Shown: in pieces, positions 59,101-64,000 of the stretch
Layout: every line of letters starts with the position of its first letter
Position numbering within the stretch: the first letter of the stretch is position 1
Assembly: GCF_041734735.1 (NCBI RefSeq)
Contig: NC_134901.1
Coordinates: 23,083,987 to 23,147,986 of the forward strand
DNA length: 64,000 bases
Source: Babylonia areolata
Lineage: Eukaryota > Mollusca > Gastropoda > Neogastropoda > Buccinidae
Direction of reading: 5' to 3'
Made by a program: the position numbers and the translations under genes
The notes under the pieces: generated by a model
Told to the model about the DNA's origin: nothing
Database searches by the model: none
What the model saw: only the letters and a program-made list of their open reading frames with translations

Positions 59101-60198
59101 TGTACTGTTGAACATATATTAGTAATCCATGTGTACTGAGAGAAGTCAACTGTTGATTTTGCCATATTTTGTTACGCTTCATCACAGTTTGTTTTAATGT
59201 TACACCAATGTCAAAATTGTTCCAAGTTCTTCTTCTTCTTCTTATGCATTCGTGGGCTTCAACTCCCACGTTCACTCGTATATACGCGAGTGGGCTTTTA
59301 CGTGTATGACCGTTTTTACCCCGCCATGTAGGCAGCCATACTCCGCTTTCGGGGGTGAATTCCAAGTTCATTTTCAACTACATAGCATGGTCACATGCTT
59401 TCCTGTCGTAACATTACCCTGACGCTCTGGACCTATCGATCATGAGACCAGGACAGTCACTACTAACCTTGGTCTCTCCTCATGATACTCAGCTAATCAC
59501 GTGCATGTTTACATTCAAACAGCATTGAGTGGACCAATCAGCTGAATTGTTTGCCCAAACAAGAGCGAATGTTGCAAAATCAAGTTGCGTCTAGGTCTAA
59601 CAGCGTCTGTGCCCGGTGGATTAAGCTATGGAGTGTAAGGAAGGAACAGCGCCTCAAAACTGAGAAAGTCAGCCATGGAAGCAACACAGTGCCGCAGATG
59701 TGTCAGCTGTAAAGAAGCAGCAACAGGAACAGAAGTTTCGCCAAACCTACACTGAAAAATATCTGTGCATCGTCACTCAGTTGTCTGTCCCGAGTGTTCC
59801 TACCAAATTCAAAATGTTCCTACCAGATTTTCTGATTTTCCTTCAAACACTTGACAGGGATTGGCATCTCTGTGTACTGTTGAACACTTGAACCAATACA
59901 GCATGAACCGTTTGTGTCTCCCAATTCCAGCATCCTGCGGACACTGCAGCAAGTGGCCCTGCTGCTGGTCTCCCCCATGGGGCTGCTGATGGTGGCGGCT
60001 GTGATCAACACAGCCTGGCGGAACCCTGACGACCATTGGTACCTGGTTGCCTGGTGGTCCATCGACGAGGTCAAGCAGATGCTGTTCCTGCTGCTGGTGG
60101 ACCAGTACCTGTTCTACTCCTGGACCTACACCCTGGCCTCCTTCGCCTTCCTCCCCACCTGGCTCATCTTCTGGGCCCTGCCCTTCTGTCAGTTGTAA
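42598..60198 (+). CDS. GPAA1: GPI-anchor transamidase subunit GPAA1 (complete gene, 12 coding exons, 715 aa)
   Basis: GPAA1 is an ER membrane subunit of the GPI transamidase, which attaches glycosylphosphatidylinositol anchors to protein C-termini. Exons: 42598-42769, 43542-43629, 44721-44826, 45265-45424, 46560-46661, 47592-47788, 49679-49878, 51398-51551, 53578-53907, 55685-55881, 57300-57473, 59931-60198. Phases agree throughout. Visible: N-terminal signal anchor (about 24-41, [18 protein letters not shown]); a luminal M28-peptidase-like domain with [33 protein letters not shown] and [16 protein letters not shown] (human [30 protein letters not shown]); [14 protein letters not shown]; an acidic loop of about 100 residues (exon 9); then several membrane helices and the C-terminal [11 protein letters not shown]. 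Human GPAA1 is about 621 aa; the excess is mainly in the acidic loop. The start matches the human MGLL...YMSENA region. Identity is secure; the least certain junction is intron 8. Confidence 0.95.
43542..43629 (+). CDS. GPAA1: GPAA1 coding exon 2
   Basis: Encodes [20 protein letters not shown] then LKAEMNKDK, corresponding to the human VEEQFAGGDRARAF region. Acceptor GTGCAG, donor GTAAGT. Weakly conserved, supported by phase and splice sites. Confidence 0.86.
44067..44185. repeat. CA microsatellite with CG-rich core
   Basis: A (CA)n run at 44,067-44,110 and a second at 44,150-44,185 containing CGCGCGCGCG, in GPAA1 intron 2. The alternating purine-pyrimidine tract could adopt Z-DNA. Confidence 0.9.
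44721..44826 (+). CDS. GPAA1: GPAA1 coding exon 3
   Basis: Encodes [20 protein letters not shown] then [15 protein letters not shown], matching human [20 protein letters not shown]. Acceptor TTTTCAG, donor GTATTC. Confidence 0.92.
44894..45228. repeat. 86-bp minisatellite, four copies, GPAA1 intron 3
   Basis: Starts of TGCAGTAAATGTGTTTTGG recur at about 44,894, 44,980, 45,065 and 45,151. Copies differ by point changes and lie wholly inside the intron, with no exon sequence included. Confidence 0.92.
45265..45424 (+). CDS. GPAA1: GPAA1 coding exon 4; its donor is part of a tandem array
   Basis: Encodes [20 protein letters not shown] onward to [14 protein letters not shown], matching human TNVYGILRAPRAASTES and LLLALAAHFR. 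The last 12 exon bases plus donor GTGAGT recur five more times in the following intron. Confidence 0.94.
45412..45935. repeat. Array of about 86-bp units that include the exon 4 donor, six copies
   Basis: Each unit carries ACAGTTC, two to five further exon-like bases, and GTGAG. GT positions are 45,425 (real), 45,512, 45,599, 45,684, 45,767 and 45,852. The first copy is the true exon 4 end, so the array spans the exon-intron junction. Confidence 0.93.
46560..46661 (+). CDS. GPAA1: GPAA1 coding exon 5
   Basis: Encodes [20 protein letters not shown] then [14 protein letters not shown], matching human [20 protein letters not shown] and WLEAYHD. Acceptor TTTCAG, donor GTGAGT. Confidence 0.95.
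47061..47613. repeat. 72-bp array that includes the exon 6 acceptor and first 22 exon bases, eight copies
   Basis: AG positions are 47,083, 47,155, 47,229, 47,303, 47,375, 47,447, 47,519 and 47,591 (real). Each is preceded by a pyrimidine tract such as TTTCCTTCCTGCAG and followed by ACATGATAGCGGACGACCTC or a close variant, the head of exon 6. The spacing is 72 bases except for two 74-base units among the older left copies. Confidence 0.96.
47592..47788 (+). CDS. GPAA1: GPAA1 coding exon 6; its acceptor is part of a tandem array
   Basis: Encodes [20 protein letters not shown] then [28 protein letters not shown] and so on to ATLHHQ. This is the best-conserved block of the protein. Acceptor CCTACAG at 47,591 is the last of eight tandem copies with 72-74 bp spacing. 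Donor GTTGGG. Confidence 0.95.
47810..47862. repeat. T-rich tract after GPAA1 exon 6
   Basis: Long T runs interrupted by C. A G-run of about 20 at 48,002-48,021 follows. Low-complexity intronic sequence, nothing else seen. Confidence 0.8.
48415..48538 (+). mobile_element. SINE-a relic, diverged
   Basis: GAGAGATCCATATATGCAAC, ACCACAGCTGTGTA, then CCCAACGTGCTAATCAGGCC and TTGAG. The middle is replaced by an A/AT-rich stretch. GPAA1 intron 6. Confidence 0.65.
48705..49140 (+). mobile_element. Interspersed repeat R1, copy 1
   Basis: Aligns for over 400 bases with 59,115-59,870. Shared words include GGTCACATGCTTTCCTGTCG, TAACATTACCC, TGGACCAATCAGCT and GTGTTCCTACCAAATTCAAA, ending CTTGACAGGGGTTGGCATCT. 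No coding capacity seen; family unknown to me. Its end merges into the array at the exon 7 acceptor. Confidence 0.85.
49146..49686. repeat. Array that includes the exon 7 acceptor, about 12 copies
   Basis: Units of about 31 bases contain TTGATTGGCGGCAG followed by CGTGACCC, the same junction as the real exon 7 acceptor at 49,678. AG positions are 49,165, 49,196, 49,227, 49,258, 49,286, 49,317, 49,348, 49,419, 49,511, 49,532, 49,602 and 49,678. Later units also include the R1 end (AACACTTGACAGGGGTTGG). The copies run into stops and would not extend the reading frame. Confidence 0.93.
49679..49878 (+). CDS. GPAA1: GPAA1 coding exon 7; its acceptor is part of a tandem array
   Basis: Encodes [20 protein letters not shown] then [20 protein letters not shown] and [11 protein letters not shown]..., matching human [20 protein letters not shown] and EALTLRGIN. 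Phase requires acceptor GTCGACAG at 49,678. The nearer CCCCCAG at 49,691 would shift the frame. Confidence 0.9.
50170..50837. mobile_element. TTAA-flanked MITE (family M1), full-size copy
   Basis: Ends TTAACTCTCTCCGGACGAA and TCGTCCCGAGTGAGTTAA. 668 bases including both TTAA, homologous to 23,031-23,686 in reverse orientation. GPAA1 intron 7. No transposase. Confidence 0.9.
51398..51551 (+). CDS. GPAA1: GPAA1 coding exon 8; followed by a U12-like donor
   Basis: Encodes [20 protein letters not shown] then [20 protein letters not shown] and [11 protein letters not shown], matching human [20 protein letters not shown] and IGLYMPAVGF. No usable GT donor lies at the conserved point; instead ATATCCTTT follows directly. 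Confidence 0.9.
51590..51712 (+). mobile_element. SINE-a copy, joined to SINE-c
   Basis: TTTCAGTTTCTCAAGGAGGC through AGTCAGACCTTGAG, with the hairpin ATCTGCTAGGCAGAT. It starts about 40 bases into GPAA1 intron 8 and is followed without a poly-A by SINE-c sequence. Confidence 0.8.
51714..51950 (-). mobile_element. SINE-c copy lacking most of the head
   Basis: CACAGTGGATTTCTTCTACA, GTTGCCATGGGTTCTTTT, TCATCTCATCCAAATGACTA and CAAACCCAGACCCTCACAGA, as at 7,990-8,262. The tRNA-like head is cut where the next SINE-a begins. Confidence 0.75.
51953..52090 (+). mobile_element. SINE-a copy with A-rich tail
   Basis: Near-consensus GTAGCTCAAGGAGGCATCAC, hairpin CATCTGCCAAGCAGATG and CAGGCCTTGAGG, then an A-rich tail running into AATA repeats to about 52,245. 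Confidence 0.88.
52305..52760. repeat. 75-bp minisatellite, about six copies, GPAA1 intron 8
   Basis: GATGTGATATTCTCTGGTG recurs near 52,384, 52,459, 52,534 and 52,609, and decays at 52,684. Because 75 is a multiple of 3, repetitive open frames appear on the minus strand; these are by-products. No gene boundary is included. Confidence 0.93.
53578..53907 (+). CDS. GPAA1: GPAA1 coding exon 9 (acidic loop)
   Basis: Encodes [20 protein letters not shown] and about 90 further residues rich in Glu, Asp, Lys and Gly, ending LDDEDFE. The start aligns with human LKALELWMQLHEAG. Human has only a short Gly/Pro-rich loop here. Donor GTATGG sits inside the target site of a SINE. Exact acceptor uncertain by up to six bases. 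Confidence 0.85.
53915..54299 (-). mobile_element. SINE-b inserted at the exon 9 donor of GPAA1
   Basis: Full-length reverse copy. The tRNA-like head lies at the right, reading on the minus strand GAGTGGTTAAAGCAATG and GGTTCAAATCCTGG. The short direct repeat GTATGG (53,908-53,913 and 54,300-54,305) includes the donor itself, so it inserted about seven bases into intron 9. Confidence 0.8.
55235..55611 (-). mobile_element. SINE-b full-length copy, GPAA1 intron 9
   Basis: Reverse copy with CTTCTTCTTCTTC tail at left and tRNA-like head at right (minus strand: AGTGGTTAAAGCGCTGGAC, then GTTCAAATCTCAG). Flanked by GGGATAT direct repeats (55,228-55,234 and 55,612-55,618). It ends about 70 bases before exon 10. 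Confidence 0.88.
55685..55881 (+). CDS. GPAA1: GPAA1 coding exon 10 (membrane segments)
   Basis: Encodes [20 protein letters not shown] then [17 protein letters not shown] and [20 protein letters not shown]. At least two hydrophobic helices, equivalent to human [20 protein letters not shown]. Acceptor CTGACAG, donor GTGGGT. Confidence 0.94.
56320..57306. repeat. Array of GATA tracts plus exon 11 acceptor copies, about 12 units
   Basis: Each unit has GGGTGAGTTTATGTGGATGG, then ATGTATGTTTCAG and (G/A)AAAGCC, followed by a (GATA)n stretch. AGs lie at 56,427, 56,517, 56,600, 56,693, 56,781, 56,861, 56,924, 56,991, 57,083, 57,150, 57,219 and 57,299 (real). The real exon start GAAAGCC is thus present in most units. 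Confidence 0.95.
57300..57473 (+). CDS. GPAA1: GPAA1 coding exon 11; its acceptor is part of a tandem array
   Basis: Encodes [20 protein letters not shown] then [20 protein letters not shown] and [18 protein letters not shown], matching human [20 protein letters not shown] and NFSLGFLLATTMVPTA. The real acceptor GTTTCAG at 57,299 is the last of about twelve copies. Confidence 0.94.
57870..58015 (+). mobile_element. LINE/SINE tail relic
   Basis: GTAAAGCATCTAGAGCTTGG and GGCGCTATATAAGTATCC, then ATC trinucleotides. This resembles the 3' tails of the L2/CR1-like copies (14,640 and 41,400). No coding part retained. Confidence 0.5.
58020..58165 (-). mobile_element. SINE-b 3' fragment, old
   Basis: CTTCTTCTTCTTC tail, GCAACTCCCACATTCACCCG and CAGCAGACATACTCGATTT, a diverged match to the 3' half of SINE-b. 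GPAA1 intron 11. Confidence 0.6.
59115..59870 (+). mobile_element. Interspersed repeat R1, copy 2, carrying a nested SINE
   Basis: Homologous to 48,705-49,140. The direct repeat TGTGTACTGTTGAACA occurs at 59,099-59,114 and 59,871-59,886 and may be its target-site duplication. A SINE-b fragment at 59,230-59,359 interrupts it. It ends about 60 bases before the exon 12 acceptor. Confidence 0.82.
59230..59359 (-). mobile_element. SINE-b 3' fragment nested in R1, perfect 10-bp TSD
   Basis: TTCCAAGTTC at 59,220-59,229 and 59,360-59,369 flanks a 5'-truncated SINE-b with CTTCTTCTTCTTAT tail. The perfect duplication indicates a recent insertion, younger than the R1 copy it splits. Confidence 0.93.
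59931..60198 (+). CDS. GPAA1: GPAA1 terminal coding exon 12
   Basis: Encodes [20 protein letters not shown], further helices including [20 protein letters not shown], and stops at TAA. It matches the human end YPCWLLFWNVLFW. Acceptor AATTCCAG. The coding end seeds the 3' UTR minisatellite. Confidence 0.95.
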
Positions 60199-60875
60199 GA
60201 GTTGTGGGGTGGAGGGAGGCTCTGAGGAGTAGTGTGTGTGTGTGTGTGTGAGGAGTGAGGTGCTTTGATGCGTAGTGTCTATGTGTATCAGGAGTGAGGG
60301 TCTCAGATGCATAGTGTGTATGTGTTAGGAGTGAGGTGCTCTGAGGTGTCGTGTGTCAGGAGTGAGGGGCTCTGAGGTGTAGCTTGTATATGTGTCAGGA
60401 GTGAGGGTCTCTGATGCATAGTGTGTATGTGTTAGGAGTGAGGTGCTCTGAGGTGTAGTGTGTCAGGAGTGAGGGGCTCTGAGGTGTAGCTTGTATATGT
60501 GTGTCAGGAGTGAGGGGCTCTGATGTGTAGTGTGTATGTGTTAGGAGTGAGGGGCTCTGATGTGTAGTGTGTATGTGTTAGGAGTGAGGTGCTCTGAGGT
60601 GTCGTGTGTCAGGAGTGAGGGGCTCTGAGGTGTAGCTTGTATATGTGTGGCAGGAGTGAGGGGCTCTGATGTGTAGTGTGTATGTGTTAGGAGTGAGGGG
60701 CTCTGATTTGTAGTTTGTCAGGAGTGAGGGGCTCTGAAGTGTAGCGTGTATGTGTCAGGAGTGAGGAGCTCTGATGTGTAGTGTTTACGTGTCAGGAGTG
60801 AGGGCCTTTTGAGGTGTAGCATGTGTGTGTCTCATGTTTGCCCTTCTGTCAGGTGTAGGTGTTGAGAGTTCTCGG
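60180..60875. repeat. 3' UTR minisatellite that includes the GPAA1 coding end
   Basis: After the stop, units of roughly 35-45 bases repeat GTCAGGAGTGAGGGGCTCTG and AGGTGTAGTGTGTATGT. At 60,839 the words TGCCCTTCTGTCAGGTGTAGG repeat the coding end TGCCCTTCTGTCAGTTGTAAG, so the array appears seeded at the stop codon. Confidence 0.88.
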
Positions 60876-61044
60876 ATGTAGTGTGTGTGTCTCATGTCTT
60901 TTTTTTGTTTGTTTGTATGTGGTATTTTTGTTTGTTTGTTGTTTAGATATGCGGTTCTGATATGTACTGTGGTGAGAAAGTCACCTCATACTTTTTTTCT
61001 TTCTTTTTTTTTTTTTTTTATCTGCCTGCAATTTTATGTTTTCT

Positions 61045-61290
61045 TATCAAAGTGAATTTTCTATAGAATTTTTCCAGGGACAACCCTTTTATTGCCATGG
61101 GTTCTTTCACGTGCACAAAGTGCATGCTGGACCTCAATTTATCATCTCATCCAAATGACTTGCACGGGACCACCACTCAAGGTCTCGTGGAGGGGAAGAA
61201 AATACTGGTGACTGTGGGGTTCAAACCATTGAGCTCAGATTCTCTCGCTTCCTAGGCAGACGCATTACCACTAGGTCAGCACTGAACAAC
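61045..61290 (-). mobile_element. SINE-c-related copy with tRNA-like head
   Basis: TCTATAGAATTTTTCCAGGG, TTGCCATGGGTTCTTTCACG and TCATCTCATCCAAATGACTT. The right end reads on the minus strand GACCTAGTGGTAATGCGTCT and GGTTTGAACC, an A/B-box pair different from the other SINE-c copies, so this is a subfamily. Confidence 0.7.
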
Positions 61291-61310
61291 AACAAAAAAA
61301 AAAGGTATAA

Positions 61311-61475
61311 AACATCCAATATTATAACACTTACTTTACTTGTGATTTTTTTTTTTTAATTTTCTTGCTTTCATCTTTAACATTTGGAGTCTTATTGTAT
61401 GCCTGACACCCAATGAAAGTGTTGAGTAAACATCCAGTATTGTAACACTTACTTTACTTGTGATTTTTTTTCTTC

Positions 61476-61517
<42 letters not shown>

Positions 61518-61577
61518 TTCCTCTTTAACATTTGGAGTCTTATTGTATGCCTGACATCCAATAAAAGCGTTGAGTAT
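61311..61577. repeat. Tandem duplication containing a poly(A) signal
   Basis: Two copies (about 61,311-61,427 and 61,428-61,577) share AACACTTACTTTACTTGTGA and TTTGGAGTCTTATTGTATGC. The left copy has AATGAAAG where the right has AATAAAAG. The long T tract in the right copy accounts for the length difference. Confidence 0.9.
61560..61565 (+). promoter_or_regulatory. GPAA1: Candidate GPAA1 poly(A) signal
   Basis: AATAAA about 1,360 bases after the stop, followed by TTGAGTATTGGGTGTTT, a plausible GT-rich downstream element. A second AATAAA at 63,469-63,474 could give a longer UTR. Confidence 0.5.
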
Positions 61578-62065
61578 TGGGTGTTTAACTTTTATTTGCA
61601 ACTCGTTTCAACCCCACTGAACAAAAAGGCTGAACAAAAATGAAGGAATGCTGCAGAGAAAATTAAATGCTCAGATGTCTCCACAATTGCTTCGAAGTCA
61701 GATCCTTTGTTCCTTTAGTTAAGTGTCAGTAACTAAGTGTTAGTTAAGTGTCAGTAACTAAGTGTTTCATTTTCTCTGTGTTTCTGCTGCATGTTGAGCC
61801 TGTGGGGTTGAAACACTGCATTCATAATGACTAAAGGTTGGTAGGCATTCATCCATTTGCTCCACTGCCTCACATTCCCACCTATTTATGACAGAACCTC
61901 CTGCCATATCTCATTTACCTTACATCATGTTTTCTTTCATGCATGGAAATGAGGATTACTTAGTTTTGTGGCCATCAAGTTTTCAGTTGTATCTTTTGGC
62001 TGTTGAGTTTTCAGTTGTGTCTTATGACTTGAGCTTTGTTTTGTTTCTTATTAGTCATTTGTTAG

Positions 62066-62441
62066 ACGGGCACAATAGCCGAGTGGTTAAAGCGTTGGAC
62101 TGTCAATCTGAGGGTCCCGGGTTCAAATCACGGTGACGGCACCTGGTGGGTTGAAGGGTGGAGATTTTTCCGATCTCCCAGGTCAACATATGTGCAGACC
62201 TGCTAGTGCCTGAACCCCCTTCGTGTGTATATGCAAGCAGTAGATCAAATACGCACGTTAAAGATCCTGTAATCCATGTCAGCGTTCGGTGGGTTATGGA
62301 AACAAGAACATACCCAGCATGCACACCTCCGAAAACGGAGTATGGCTGCCTATATGGCAGGGTACAAACGGTCATACACGTAAAAGCCCACTCGTGTGCA
62401 TACAAGTGAACGTGGGCGTTGCAGCCCATGAACGCAGAAGA
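62066..62441 (+). mobile_element. SINE-b, full-length tRNA-headed copy
   Basis: Begins with a complete tRNA-like head: A box TAGCCGAGTGGTTAAAG and B box GGGTTCAAATC. The body and an AACGCAGAAGAAG 3' end follow. Flanked by a 13-base repeat with one mismatch (62,053-62,065 AGTCATTTGTTAG; 62,442-62,454 AGTCATTTTTTAG). This is the reference copy for the fragments elsewhere in the window. Confidence 0.93.
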
Positions 62442-62454
62442 AGTCATTTTTTAG

Positions 62455-64000
62455 GGAATGTACAAAGATGTGAGACCATACAATGTTTAACATGATGGTG
62501 CTTGGAGAATACTTGTGTCTGATATTGATCTGTATATGTCTGAATTCTGCTAGTGCTGATTTCTTTTATTGCTCTTTCTTATTGCATTCTCTGCCAGTTA
62601 ACTTCTGGTTTTGTTTGCAAGTGCGTTTGATATTTGAGGGTATGTTTGCTTCAGTTGCAAATGTACAGGGTTGTTGTTTCAATAATTTAGTGTGTGTCTG
62701 AGCACATGAGAGTATGTGTTGATGTGTTGGTCTGGGTAAGTGAAAAAAAAAAATTTTTTTCAAGTTAAAGCATTCTCTTTATTTGATGGTGTTTTTAGTG
62801 AACTGATGTTTACAGTTTATTATAGTGTCTTTTTGATTATTTGTTTCTCTTTTTTCTTATTATCATTGCTAATGTGCCATTTGTTCTCATCTCAAGCAAG
62901 ACCAGCAGTTTAGATTAAATCAGCATTATGTATTTGAACATTTGTTGTTGAATGGATGCAAATGCACATTGCGGTTGGTGAATGCATGGATCTGTATTGT
63001 TTCCATCTTAAGCAGCTGCTAATTATTCATTCAGGGGGCACTCTGTAACTGTATACTGAATATTTTTTGGATTTCAAAATTCATGAAGGATAGTTGACAT
63101 TGGTGACTATTAAACTTTCACATTTATTTTATCCTGTGGCACGCAAGTCCCAAATGATACAACTGTACTGTACTGTACTGAGTACTGTACTGTACTGTAC
63201 TGCACAACTCTGTGAAAAACTGCAGAAAGAGGAACTTGTCCCTTTAACACCTCATACTATTTCAGTGAACGTTCAGCACTTTGACAGTAAAACCAGTCCT
63301 TTTGGAACTTCTTCCAGCACCATTTACACAACCGTCACAGGTAGCAATTTGCAGTACTGCTTTTTCCTGCACTAAGTAAAGTATGTATAGACCCATTTTA
63401 AAACACAATACCAGGTGGAATGCAGAAGTGCTGTGATTGCACAGTTTGTTAATGTCTTCAGTTTGTTTAATAAATGCATATGTGTATGTATAATTGAGTC
63501 GGTTTTAACAACCAGTTCTGCACAAATTTGATAGTTGTGTTGGTATGTAAAGTTGCAATTAATGTGGTAGAGTTAACTGGCAAAGTTGTAGCAACTAATA
63601 TAATACAGTCATATGGCAAATCAAACACACTCAAAAAAGTTAATATGGATGGTCAGTATGCACGCATGGCTGAATAAATATGCATCAATGACATTACCCA
63701 CCCTTTTGCGCAGTAAGTCATGCTGCATGAATGAATGCATCGACCGTGAACATTTGTATGAAAAAGGAGTGCTGGTTTTCAACGTTCTTTCTGTTAAAGG
63801 AGCTAAGACTCACTGCTTCCTCTGCTATGTCTTATTGATGTTCAAAACAAATGCTTTTGTGATTGTGGTATTTTTTTGGTTGTTGTTCAGAGCATTCAAA
63901 CTTATCACTGGTGTTATTTATTGTTTCTTTGATGGATATTTTGATTATACATACCCTGTTACATGTAATTCAAAACAGATAAAAACGATCCAAGCTGAAC
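62455..64000. other. No gene recognised; possible distal 3' UTR of GPAA1
   Basis: AT-rich sequence with a short TACTG pentanucleotide tract (63,165-63,202) and an AATAAA at 63,469. No conserved exon seen in either strand. Confidence 0.4.

Noticed and set aside
62066-62140. tRNA gene
   Set aside because: A and B boxes are present but the sequence continues into a SINE body, is flanked by a target duplication and recurs in reverse elsewhere in the window.

Overview
The window is nuclear DNA of an animal, most likely a marine caenogastropod snail. Two multi-exon genes with canonical GT-AG introns are embedded in AT-rich, repeat-dense sequence (CA and GATA microsatellites, minisatellites, TTAA-flanked MITEs, 5'-truncated LINEs). 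The taxon call is an inference from the repeats, above all a roughly 125-bp SINE that I associate with gastropods. No LTR, Polinton or other virus-like element was recognised, and no CRISPR array or genuine tRNA/rRNA gene.

Layout. 1-1996: end of a 40-bp satellite. 2.0-10.2 kb: no gene recognised; SINE and LINE relics. 10,348-36,833 (minus): complete PNKP gene, 15 coding exons, 776 codons, encoding FHA, very long charged linker, DNA 3'-phosphatase and 5'-kinase domains. Its introns hold LINE, SINE and MITE insertions and a 1.65-kb 35-bp minisatellite. 36.8-42.6 kb: spacer between the divergent genes, with a LINE relic split by a TTAA-flanked MITE and two older LINE relics. 42,598-60,198 (plus): complete GPAA1 gene, 12 coding exons, 715 codons, encoding a GPI-transamidase subunit. 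60.2-64 kb: probable 3' UTR with a minisatellite, a duplicated poly(A) region and a full-length tRNA-headed SINE.

Both gene models were built by hand. Every exon junction keeps reading phase and the joined reading frames match the human proteins as I remember them. The genes work in unrelated pathways: DNA strand-break end processing in the nucleus (PNKP) and GPI-anchor attachment in the ER (GPAA1). They are simply head-to-head neighbours.

The most unusual feature is in GPAA1. At least five tandem arrays each overlap a gene boundary: the exon 4 donor, the exon 6, 7 and 11 acceptors, and the end of the coding sequence. Each array therefore multiplies a splice-site-like junction, or the stop-codon region, up to about a dozen times. 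At exon 6 the 72-bp units are in frame and open, so upstream acceptor use could add 24-residue modules. GPAA1 intron 8 also looks like a minor-spliceosome (U12-type) intron.
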